A stretch of DNA of 64,000 bases from Liolophura sinensis (Eukaryota; Mollusca; Polyplacophora; Chitonida; Chitonidae), in the NCBI RefSeq assembly GCF_032854445.1, contig NC_088306.1, positions 10,652,386 through 10,716,385 of the forward strand, read 5' to 3'. The notes under the pieces are model-generated. The model saw only the letters and a list, made by a program, of their open reading frames with translations, was not told the DNA's origin and did not search any database. A program made the translations under genes and the position numbers. Shown one piece after another: positions 49,887 to 61,029 of the stretch. Each line of letters begins with the position of its first letter. Within the stretch, counting starts at the first letter, position 1.

Positions 49887-52788
49887 TGTTGTGTTTGAAA
49901 CACTCTATAGCTGTTACAGCCACATTAGCGTATACCTTTACCATACATAAGTTATACGACAGAACGTAACTTTACGACCGCCGTGTAAAACCATGTCGAT
50001 GGTATGTTATTCCTAGGACAAAATTTATCGCGATATGTTTTCTTTTTGACACCCGATAGGTTTAATAAGCGGAGTTGAAGTAGTGTGGATAGTGTGTGCT
50101 TTTGCCCGACGGTGGGGCGGCCGGGGTACGGATCACCCTACTGTGTTTACCATGACGTCCATTAGAGGTGTGGATTTCACTGTACTCATCTATCACCCAC
50201 GATTAGGTACATGAGCTTAATCTCGCTCCCATCTCCGTGACTAAGGCCTTACCTAGTCACCTGTATATACATATATATATCTATATATCTATATATATAG
50301 ATATAGATATAGATATAGATAGAGAGAGAACGAGAACAAAAATGCACTTCTTGTTGTATGCCGGGCAACTTTTATAGCCACCTCTCCTTACTGTTACTCA
50401 AACAAATTAATGAAAAAACGGATTCAAATTCCAATTTTGTAGTATTCCGTCACCGACACCAATGTAAATGTCATCATTAGAGTTATTACACAATGAAGAT
50501 TACTAATGCTCCAAATAATAAAAAAATGAGTCTTTAAACCATTGGTGGATTAGAACCCTGCAGAACCAAGGGAGCAATTAACGGCAGCCGTATTTCATTG
50601 TTCAGGTGAAACTGATGAAGTAGTTAGCTGGCGGAAAAGGAAAAAATACCACTTTATACACTCCCACGAATGCCAGATTGATGCATGTACATACATATAT
50701 GGGAAAGTTATAACGATGTAGACAGTTATACATAGCATTGCATAGATCAGTGCAACGATACTAATTTTCTCCGTATTATATATTAAAGCATGCGCACGCG
50801 TGTGTATTCCATGAAATACAGAATCACAAACATCAATCAGCAGTTACTTACATGGCCTACATGTAAGCAATGGTTGTGGCATTATAAGTGTTTATTTATA
50901 GGACGATTTTTCAGTACTCGTACAGAAATAAGTTGTATAAGAACAAAATCTGGAAAAGTTGAAAGCTCTACTCTGATAAGTTCCCCATTGTCCCACATTG
51001 TCCCATGGACATCAGCTTCGTTCACGCCCTCCAACTTAATCTTATAACTGACACAGATCTGTTGGAAATACTTTAACTGTTAACGTGACTGTGAGTCATA
51101 TCCGCTGCAGTGGCGCCACCTATAACAAAGCGGCATGTATGTCAGTTGCGTTCTTGGTGTATTTCTGTTATTTTAACCTGACAATTGTCTTAATACATAC
51201 ATATACAATGGGCCTTTATACTCAGCAGACTTCCTCATGCTAGTAACCATATCGGATTTTCTCAACGCGAATGGATACTGTTACGAAAGAAGGCAAATCA
51301 TGTATACATACGTCGGAACCGCTGTCTCAGTTCTCGGACTTTGCAGGCCGAGTGATGTAAAACGTTGTAATTGACACCACGCCAGCTTCTGCAAAACGAA
51401 TCATCTGCATGTTTCATTAAAAGCTCCGGGCGTTAACCGTGCGTTAAATATACTCCATTAGTTTACTTAAGTTTTAGGAAATAGAATAAATAAAACATTG
51501 TTTAAAATGCATTGGTGAAGCTTGAAAATCAAGTGTTTTGACCTTGTGGCATCATTTTCATATAAGTACAGGGTGTACATACTATATATGTTCGTGAAGC
51601 TGTCAGAACGTACATAAGAACGGTAAATATAAGGTGGACACCGTAGGCGAGTACTTATTACTGTAATCCTGAGAGCAAATGTTTCCAAAGTTCGCAAAAG
51701 CCACTTTTTTCATCTCAGACATTGCACGCACAAAGGTTGGAGCGAAGCCAGGTGTAGAGAGGATGTGGAAAATGGTGCCGTCCGACAAATCTCAGACTTA
51801 GCTGGGACCAATCTAGTATAGATAAGATGGCGTAGGGTGTATGAATAGGGATCATAATGGCGTGGAGACAAATGCACGCTTAAGGGCATATTTTAGCAGA
51901 CTCTGTAATTTGTTTTTCATTCAAGCATCAAATTATATACGTCAATGGAGCTGTGAAACAACCAGAGCTAGTTTTTCTCTCTGTTATGCGTTTATTTGCT
52001 GTGTTTGATGGAATATTACAAGGCTGGCCCCGAGGGTACTTTCTGCTAATTTACAATCGTATTCTCCCGTGAGACGGAGCAGAGGGTAGAAATTTTGTCC
52101 GTCGATTTCAAGTTCTCCGCATTGAATAGACCTAATCAAGTCTTTTCAGCAGAGAATCTTGAACCAATTCAGCCGCCGTCCAGTGATATGCACAGGACCA
52201 AACTTTCCCCGACCATAGAACAATGGCGTCTAAATGAATAAGAGTGGAAATGGTGGCGCTGTTCGGTGGAAGCTCGGGCATTTTCCCCGAAACATCCGCT
52301 GGTCTCTGCTGCCCGCATCCGAAGCACCAATCTCACTGGTCATAAACCCTCCCCAGAATTGCTCGTCAAACAGATTCCGCAACATTTCAGCATGGCAGGA
52401 ACAATGGAGACCCAAAGTAGTCCGAAAATTGCCTCCGCATCCCGTCAAACCTTCGCGCACATTCTCTTTCATCCTGTCCAAAACTACTTCCGTTTTCTAA
52501 GTTTGCTCAGAGATGCCCAATATTTACCCCAAGCGTTTTCAAAATCGATGTCATTTGGCGAATGGCTTAGAAAGTTTTAAATGTCTGAAGAGTATCAGGC
52601 GATCATTTTCTTCGAACCATAGGACAGAAACAAGCGGACTGAAGAGAAAATACATGGCATTCAACATTTATTATTATGTTATAACACATAACATCTGTTA
52701 AAAGACCCCTGAATACATCTTTTTTGAAATAAATTAATTACGACAGGCATAGAGTGACGCAAAGGATAATGCAGGTATCGAAACTGTG
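49887..52788. other. non-coding stretch with candidate regulatory block at about 52,030-52,560
   Basis: No gene recognised. An AT-rich TATAGA/TATC simple-sequence tract lies at 50,263-50,330. The segment 52,030-52,560 is repeat-free, less AT-rich and has open frames on both strands without family features; enhancer or unrecognised exon are both possible. Confidence 0.4.
50263..50330. repeat. TATA/TATC/TAGA simple-sequence tract
   Basis: TATATATATC and ATATCTATATATATAG words followed by (ATAGAT)n and AGAGAG. The two halves are partly self-complementary, so the tract can fold back. Confidence 0.85.
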
Positions 52789-52803
52789 CAGTGTAATGCA
52801 AAT
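52789..52803 (+). promoter_or_regulatory. near-consensus Sox-POU composite site
   Basis: CAGTGTAATGCAAAT matches the composite CATTGT-N-ATGCAAAT at 13 of 14 fixed positions. The octamer half ATGCAAAT is perfect and the one-base spacing is correct. In vertebrates this layout binds SOX2 with a POU factor. A role here, for example autoregulation of the downstream SoxB1, is an inference. Confidence 0.35.
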
Positions 52804-53043
52804 GGCTACTGTTGTCACATTATACATTAGTCAAACTCATTCCCACTGGATTATCCTTTCCTCGAATGAGAACTTTTAAAGTTCATAATTATATAAATAC
52901 AATTTGTTCCCATTTTTATGTTGAGATTCAGTGAACATATTTGGTTGTTAAAATATTGCAAGCTAAAACTTTCTCCTAAAATGATTTATCGTACTTGCTG
53001 TAATCGTAATAAACCGTGCAGTTATATGAATTTGCGAACGATT
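52804..53043. other. AT-rich non-coding stretch
   Basis: Nothing recognised. Confidence 0.5.
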
Positions 53044-53315
53044 CACACGTTTCGTGATCCCATGCACACGTTCCGTGATCCCATGCACACGTTTCGTGAT
53101 CCCATGCACACGTTTCGTGATCCCATGCACACGTTTCGGATCCCATGCACACGTTTCGGGATCCCATGCACACGTTTCGTGATCCCATGCACACGTTTCG
53201 GGATCCCATGCACACGTTTCGGGATCCCGTGCACACGTTTCGTGATCCCATGCACACGTTTCATCATCCCTTGCACACATTTCATCATCCCATGCACAGA
53301 TTTCAGTTTACATAA
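53044..53315. repeat. 21-bp minisatellite, about 13 units with one 20-bp unit
   Basis: Units begin CACACGTTTCGTGATCCCAT at 53,044 and repeat every 21 bp. The unit at 53,128-53,147 is 20 bp (CGGATCC in place of CGTGATCC). CGGGATCC variants lie in the middle and CATCATCC variants at the right end. Because 21 is a multiple of three, each side has a steady 7-residue periodic frame that shifts at the short unit; this explains the long open frames on both strands. Confidence 0.95.
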
Positions 53316-56099
53316 CATATACAATCGTGTGTACAACAGATAAATTCTCTAGGATGGGACAAATTAACAAGTGCTTATAGTTAGAAGATATATTCTTGTA
53401 CATATTTGCACATTTTTTTAGAGAATTTAAAGGTATTTTGCCTCAATTTTTAAGACATTTATAATAACTCAGATAGGAGTTCCCTTTAGTGACTGTCAAA
53501 TTCAGTTTGCCGGACCCTTTTGGACTATTTAGTAAGTGTACAAGTGTTTTGTTGCGCGGAGACAGCTAATATTCAGATTCTTCTCGCCATCTCTCGTTTA
53601 ATGGCCCGAAGCTGTCGCCGATTGAATTGCGCTTCAAAAACTTTTGTCCGCCATCTTTGTTTGGATTTCAATGGGAAGTAACGCTTCAGCGCCTGTTCAT
53701 TTATGTCGAGATCTGGAGAGCAAATAGAAAAATGTTGTTTTCCCCTTTAGAATATTAAGGTGACCCTAGCCATTGCCGAGCAGTAATGTAATTCCAGTTT
53801 GTTGGAAATCTACATCCGTCTTAAAGCACTAGCTCCGCGTTAAGAGGATTAACAGAATCCGGTTGAATTAAAATTCAGGAATTAATTAAAACCCGCAACG
53901 CGGATTGTTATTGGATTTTTTTTTTCGCCTTGCAAATTTGGAAGTCCAATAGTATTTGCAATTGAATTTTTCCAGAAGTCATTCTGATTCAAATTTCTTG
54001 TTGGTTTTAAGTCGTCCATGATCAATAAGCAAGGTAGTATTTATTCCATATTGTAGGCCAGGGCAACCTCGGTTGTAAAGCTTATAAATCATGCCTGACT
54101 GGGGGTTAGGCCTAGCCGATAGGAGAAAATCCTCGGCAATCTTTTCTACGGCTATTGTTATTGGTCGTGTATTGATACAGAACGAGTCGAGAGCCGACGA
54201 TGGAATGGGTCTCGTGAGCAAGCCAGCGAATTCTCTGGTAATTGCTCCTACATTTGCATATCTATATCCCTCATTTACGCGAGTGCCACAAGCCAGGCTT
54301 CAGTTGGGATATAGTTTTTTATGTGTTGTCTCGCTTCTTGCAATTGTTTGGTCACATTTTGACGCAATATAATCACTTTTATTAAATAGTATCTGGGCCG
54401 GACTAAACGTAGCGAATGTGTAATAAAATTCCACATTTTCTGATTCCATCTGAGTTGTATGAAAGCTTTGGCTGAGAAGTATTGACCGGGCGGTATCGAC
54501 TCGCCAGCGACCCAACTCACACAATTCACCATCGCCAAGGCGCATTGTCCCTTTAGTGAAAATCTATATTCACAGTGGTGAAAGGAATTTTCCACCATTA
54601 TCACAGGACGCACAAAAATATATTGTTGGAATTTTCAAAGAGATATTTCTTATCGGGTTGCACATTATATTGCCTAAGAGAAATCGTCTATTCCCGAAAA
54701 CAGAGAATAAAAGTTTATTGATACCGCCTTCGACAGTTGGCTGCAATTTAGATTCGAGCATTCTAGCTGGCGAACTCACACGCGACTAGGTACAGATAGA
54801 TTCAGAGCCGTTTTGGGGCTCAATCTGCTAACGAAATAGAGCTTGAACGGTCAGTATATACTCAAGTTTAGCCTGCAGTACTATATCAGCTTTAAAATAT
54901 GCAGTTGGATTTCATTTGGAACTTTTCACGTTTCGTTACGTAACTGACAAAAAAGGCCGGCGAAATATGTTCTAAATTGTCAGCGAATCTAAGATGTGTA
55001 TATGAATTCACTATATTTTTGTCTCTCTGTTTGTTCAGAATATTCTGTGACTGGATTGCGGTTGTGCTCAGGATGGATTACGTAACCTGTTATGAGCGTG
55101 TATGGCTTACATCATGCGTCCTTCATGCACGGCGACGGGAATTCTTTACCGAGTTGTGTGAAACGTGCATGAAGGATTGTGAATGTCTACTACCGGCTGT
55201 TGTTCGGCGTAATAGATCTTCTAAAATTCGGAAACTGGACCCTCCCTGACTTCAAGTTGTGTGCTCAGAGCTAAGGAACCCCAACCACCTGAGGTAAGTC
55301 AACACAAGTTTTCTTCCATTAGTTGATCACAGCCTGTTGATCCGTTCCACTAAGGTTGACGGCACGCAGGACAAGGTGGCTCCTCCTTCACTGGGATCAC
55401 TCACTTTTCAGCCGTGACTGCCCCCCCTTCTCCCTCCACGACATATGTCGCAATTAAAGACCTGAAATCTAACCCTGATCTCGCCACGCCGTGACTGAGA
55501 CAGGTCTTCATTTATTTTCGTCATTAAATTTGAGTTGAAGTATTGCCAATCGCAGCCAGTCTATTTTTAGGGACGTCATTTATCAAGTCGCTGGAACACG
55601 TATTAAGGTATTCTATTCCGTTCACGATATACGTCTTCCTCTGTCTTTGGGCATTGTAGTGGCGCGATGTGGCGTTCGTCCAAAATCCGGCACGGTTTTT
55701 GAAAAAAAAAAGATAAAACGTACCGGTAACCTAATAATGACATGAAATACGAAAACTTCCGGTTTCGGATAAGAATAAGAAAATCAACACGTGAAAATGG
55801 CTCGTTTTCGTGAGGTGTGCATGAGATGTTAAAAAAATGGGCAAGTTTCGGATGAAACAAGCTTGACAAAACCAACGTAGTAAAGGTTTGAAATATTGTC
55901 ATTGCATTACCAAAAATACATGCTGATGTACAGACGGTACTTCTGTATAAGGCGCAAAAAAGAAGACGTCATACAGTAATGTGAGAAATGAATAAACTGA
56001 ATATTCAGAGAAGAGATTTGTCCTACATATCAAAATCAAATTCAGAACCTGTCGTCAAAGTCGTGTAGCGTAGGTTCTGTGGTTAGAGCATGGCGGAAT
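53316..56099. other. non-coding stretch, possibly regulatory
   Basis: No gene recognised. 53,550-54,800 is repeat-free with many TAAT-type words (for example AATTAATTAAAA near 53,880). A frame at 54,977-55,249 has no family features. A strong splice-donor-like GAGGTAAGT at about 55,290 follows it, so a non-coding transcript exon is possible but unsupported. Confidence 0.4.
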
Positions 56100-56400
56100 G
56101 CTTTCCTTGTGGCCGCCCGCTGGCTATGAGAGACCGACGCTTCGCGCCCTGGCTTTCCCGCTTTCCCGGCAGGCAAGGCAGTCAAGCCGCTCGCTAGTCC
56201 CTCGTTGAGCCGGCCCACTTCTCACGTACAAGGCGGGGCAAACTGATAAGGCGGGTCCACCGCGCTGCACTGTGGCTTCGGGCTTTAAACCGGACTGGCG
56301 GGGACAGCGGTTTCTCTTCCACCCGTCCGTGCCTCGCGGCCTTGGTGCCTTTAAAACACAAGCTTGCGGGCAAGGAAACACGCAAAAGATTTTCTTTTCC
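56100..56400. other. CpG-rich block in an AT-rich region
   Basis: The block is unusually rich in CpG and GC words (GACCGACGCTTCGCGCCC, CCGGACTGGCGGGGACAGCG) compared with its neighbours. The minus strand is open for 118 codons but shows no family I recognise. It might be a CpG-island-like regulatory element or an unrecognised exon. Confidence 0.35.
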
Positions 56401-58693
56401 CAATTACGCAAGCTTTTCGAGACTACTGCATGAAATAAAGCGATTATGACATACCTAAAGTGCACTGGTGCATTTGACATCTACAAGAACCTGTATATAT
56501 GCTATATACAGAAACAATGTCCGTGAAGGCATATACGACTATTAACAGCTTATACCCACCGTACCAACGTCTACGCGTGTATTTGCTTTCTGCAGAAAGC
56601 ATATTTCAAACGAAACGTATATACTGGTTTACATATATAGGTGTATATTGTGAAAATTTTCCCACAACACGATGGACATATACAAATACATCTGCTACAT
56701 TCAGTGTTAGCGATGAAAGTCACAGTATTTGAATAACAGGCTAGATAGGCCTATATAATATATAGAACCATACGCAAGAATGCTATCGGCATGAGACATA
56801 GGCCTAGGTTGTAAATGGCATGTATACAAATACATACAAGTATTTTCTAATACAGTTTATGGAAACGATCTTAATTTTTGGTATGTATGACATCTCTTGC
56901 AAACTCCGTTACATGCATATAGTTTATTCCTGGCTTATAATCACAACGATTTATATGTGCACGTGTATTTTTGCGAGTTATATTTGCTTTACACCATAAT
57001 TTCCCATCGTGGTTAAAGGTGCGAAATGTCTTCGGCGCGTATATGCTGAAGCCTCATGAATATATTAACACTTTACAGGTGAGCTAAAATCCAGCCTCTC
57101 ACCTGAGATTAAAGTGGTTGATTAGCTGTTTTGACAGGTACATATCCATTTACAGGCATTATGACTCCCGATTCCCTCGTGAAGACAAAGTGTGTGTTTT
57201 TATAAGCTTTTCAGTGACAAAATGAATCGAGAGTAGTTTTACTGTTGTACCATCATGAAAGCACGACCCCCCAAGTGAGCGTCTGAGTAAAACATGTTTT
57301 CTTTAAATCAGTGTCATTTTTTGAACGAAATATAATCAGGTGTCATCATTCAACTTTCATTCTAGACGATTTATATTTATTAATTTTTTTCTCTCTCTCC
57401 TTTGACACTACTGAGGATTTTGTTTTGTCACATGCATGCTAAAAAGAAAAGTTTCTTTTGTGTCAACCCGCCTCATATAGACATTGACATATATCTATAT
57501 CCATATGCAAATTTTTGTTCATACCTACTTGTAATATGCAAATCCATTTCACACTGTATGATACCTTTTTTGTAAGACGATGAATATGTGGAGAATATAT
57601 ACACAACGCCTTATTCAAGTGTGAATTGTGTTTAGATTGTCCCGGCTTTGTTGCATTTTGTCGCTGAATTGTTAAGAATTTCTGAAGGTAATTGGAGTGA
57701 ATGAAGAAAATCTCGGCCATGTAGGTAGCTTTATAACGGTACATGACCCTTGGTCTTACAGAATCTCAGCACATTAACGACACCTTTTTAGAAAGAAAAA
57801 AAAAAGACTATAAGTGCTATGTTTAGATGTCATTGTACACTGTTATCCTTAAAATTGTGTAGTGTTGAATAGAGCCGACTGATTGTTACACATTTGACGC
57901 GTACAGTATAGTACGGTTGGACTTCACCGTGCAACTGTTCTCCTGCGCTATTGAATAAGCTCCCATACAATACCAGATTGTGGTGAGCGCATAGAACGGC
58001 TATTGGCCTCCGGAACATAAAGTTTAGTGTGCCGATCCCCGATCAAAAGCGAAAATTTCTAAAGACTTGACCTGACGAAGAATGCTCTGATTTTCATTCA
58101 TAAGATACACAATTAACATAGCCGCTGGGCTACTGTTTGTTTACAAACTACCGTTGTAATCTAAATAGAGAAGAGGCAAATTGTACGCCTGTGCCCATAT
58201 GAAATCCAGCCCGCGTGTTGTGTATACCGCTATAGTAACAGCTGTCATAGCACACACTATGTTGCCGAGTGCAATATACATGGCTTTGCTTGTGTATATG
58301 CGGACTTTCGGCGAGCGTTACAGTCCAGCCACGAGTTCATGCCATACTATAGTATCGATATTCACTTTTATTGTGACATATGCATGGTATATCTACATAC
58401 TGAAACGACTTACTTCACACTTTACCATATTCAAGCTTCAAGGTCTATTGCTTAGACACGAAATATTTTAATGTGAAATACAAAGTTGTGAAATGTGTCA
58501 TTATCTACCCTATGCAAGCATGATTACGCATGTTTATCTTTGCTCATTTAACTCCATGCGTTTTAGCTATAAAGTTGTTACATCTTGTGGTACATTAAAT
58601 TTTTGGCACACTGTGTAATTTATTTATATATGGGATTTGATGGTAGCATGTCACTTTTCCCTAAATCCAAATCAACGGGTTCTCAGGTAGATC

Positions 58694-58733
58694 GGGTAGG
58701 GTGGGTTTCGTGTTGGGGTGGGGTGGACGAGGG
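58694..58733 (+). other. G-rich tract, possible G-quadruplex
   Basis: G runs GGG-TA-GGG-T-GGG are followed after nine bases by GGGG-T-GGGG. The long loop weakens the prediction compared with the tract at 42,497. Confidence 0.4.
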
Positions 58734-59931
58734 TACACTGTTTATGGGATTACCTGCGCTTTCGTCCACGCTTTCTCCTCTTCACCCTGCATGGTCCCAT
58801 GCCGTCGTTCGTGCATGATTCTTTTCTCTCTATCCAAAACCCACTTTCTCACGAGTCTCTTGTCACTTGCGTGACACTGACCTTCTAACATGCACTTGTA
58901 AATTTCCAGCCCACTTCTCTGTGTTTTCAAGCAAATTACATCTGTCTTGCCACTGACCAGTGTTATTAACAAAACTTACATGACCACTGTACTTGTGGTC
59001 CCGTCCTAAAAATTGCTCTGCATATCGTTTGGACATGCTAATGTTAGGCTTTAGTCAACACCTATTTACAATACTTGAAATTGCAACGGTCCTGTAAAGC
59101 TATTTCTCAAATACGTGTGAATTAACAGAATAATTAACAGAATGCTGCTCGGGAATATGTTGGTTTTGGAACTGTCGATGTATTTTTGAGGAAATTGCAG
59201 AACGTGCATACACATAGCGTGTGACATCAGTAATCAAGCTATAGTAAACTTTGATATATTTATATTGTTTAAAATTCACAATTTCTGCATGTATGGCAGT
59301 AAACGTTTTTCTCTTTTATAGATATTATTCTACACATAACTGTCAGATTTGCATACTTTTCATCATATATCTATTCCGTAGAAAACCTATTTAGCAACCA
59401 GTACATAGAATTATATAGGTTTTAATGTATATCCACTGACTGGTTTAATATTCAGTTATGCAGATTTCACATGATACAGTCGAATTTACAGTATTAGTTA
59501 TGAATGATTTTGTTATCGGAATTGTAAAATATGTTTTAATAATAGGGATGGTGGACACGTTTGCCAGGTGATTTATAGATATTATCATTTATGGATCCGA
59601 AAGTTTAATCATTCGTATAGTTTTCGCTTTGGTGTTTTCTTGTATTTCGCCAGTTCTCAGTAAATGACGGCGCCTTTCGTCTTCGTTTTTGTGTGATTTG
59701 CATTTCGTTTTGATAAATGAAGAAATCGAGACAGACTGGGGATAATGCGTACAGATTTGTGTGGCTGCTAAACTGTTATATAACTATATTGATGGAAATA
59801 TCTTCGTTACATAATTTAATTCTTTATGTCCAAAGGTGTGTGTAATTTGTGGTGGATTAGCTAAGCTTCCATTAAACCACCTTTCTGTGATAAAGCTTTC
59901 AGTAGTTACGTGTGGGCTTTTTGTAAATACG

Positions 59932-59957
59932 GTATATCTATATACATATAGATATAC
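59932..59957. repeat. AT-rich perfect inverted repeat
   Basis: GTATATCTATA and TATAGATATAC are perfect 11-bp complementary arms around the loop TACA. It could extrude as a cruciform; it is probably derived from simple sequence. Confidence 0.7.
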
Positions 59958-60419
59958 GTATATATGTGTTCCATATGCATTACAGACGCTATAACAATAT
60001 CTGTGCGTGTGCACCTTTATTTGATACAAGCGTAAATCCCCTTTGGTATTTACAATACAAAGACTGTCTTAATGAGACCAATCAACAGGTCTCCGGTATG
60101 TTTGTAAACTGTTTCACAATTCATGTAATAAGAATATAATACCGACTGATTCGTGCTGTTGTGAACGGGCTATAGTTTATTCATTGATTCCGAACGAGCT
60201 TTTTCTTTAAGTAGAATGAAGATTGTTTTTCTTTGTATTCTTTATTTTTCTATTCGTGTGAATTGATTCCTGCACAAGAGAAATTGAGAAGCGCGGTGGA
60301 GTGAAGAAAAAAGAGTAGTTGAATACATGGGTTTGTGTTGTCTGTCGGTGAATGAAGGAGAGTGGCTAGTCTCTATGGTTTTAGCGCTGTTCCTTGTGTG
60401 ATTCTCCGACTACAGGCAG

Positions 60420-61029
60420 TAGTCCTGGTGACACGCGGGTCACGTTGGGCAGGGACTGTAACGTCATTTGATTGACAGGCGGTTGAAAAGCGCCAGGTAC
60501 GTGCTGAGCTGAACACCTGCTGTTCGCTGAGATGTAATCAGTCGCTATTTTGACAGGGTTGGAGGGACAGCCTACAGACTGGGGATGGCTTGTATACGGT
60601 GACTGGCTGTCTATTAATTAGATTTGCCACTCGTTCTGAGGCGAACAATTGGTGCTCCCGTCTAAGCCCCGCCCCTCGGTCGGCCAAGCCTTGAGTAGCT
60701 CCAACTGCACTGGGCTATTGACACCGTGGACTCGACGAAATTAGCATCCGTCACAACTGTCAAAAGACCTGAGCGCTGATTGGTGGAGAGTGTGGCCTAT
60801 TTGCTGCTACAAATCAATAACACATGGGCATTGAAGGGATATTAGGCAAAGAATAAGGAGGGTTTCACAAGCGAAGACGCTCTTAACAGTGGACGGCCTG
60901 AAAGCAGTAAAGATTTATCATTTTATCTACCTCTATTTGGCTCGAACACTGGCCCATTGACAGCGAACACACAGTATATTGAACTGTGATAGCCAGAATG
61001 GGAAGGCACGGACCTTAGGCAAGGAGCGC
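60420..61029 (+). promoter_or_regulatory. presumed SoxB1 promoter and 5' UTR
   Basis: This segment directly precedes the SoxB1 coding region and is denser in CG words than the DNA upstream. Visible motifs: CACCTG E-box (about 60,522), TTTTGACAG (about 60,549), ATTAATTAG homeodomain site (60,613-60,621), GAACAAT Sox-type site (about 60,644), the GC box CCCCGCCCC (60,667-60,675) and an inverted CCAAT box ATTGG (60,779-60,783). No clear TATA box is seen at a fixed distance, so the start of transcription is unknown. An ATG at 60,998 opens a six-codon upstream frame that ends at a TAG before the main start. Confidence 0.6.

Larger units (their letters stand above)
56401..60419. other. AT-rich non-coding stretch upstream of SoxB1
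   Basis: No gene recognised. Two octamer-like TATGCAAAT words lie at about 57,503 and 57,535. A G-rich tract and an AT-rich inverted repeat are listed separately. Confidence 0.5.

Noticed and set aside
5781-53315. CRISPR-like arrays
   Set aside because: The tandem arrays have no unique spacers, and the genome is an animal's.
52918-53343. 141-codon plus frame and opposing frames
   Set aside because: They come from the 21-bp minisatellite.
54977-55300. Possible exon ending in a GAGGTAAGT donor
   Set aside because: The frame stops at about 55,249, before the donor, and no partner acceptor or protein similarity is visible. Kept only as a possible non-coding exon.
56100-56400. Ribosomal RNA fragment
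   Set aside because: CG-rich, but no conserved rRNA stretch could be recognised.
60979-61029. Extension of SoxB1 N-terminus to 60,979
   Set aside because: The codon at 60,979 is TTG, not ATG, and the extra residues have no SoxB1 character. The first in-frame ATG is 61,030.
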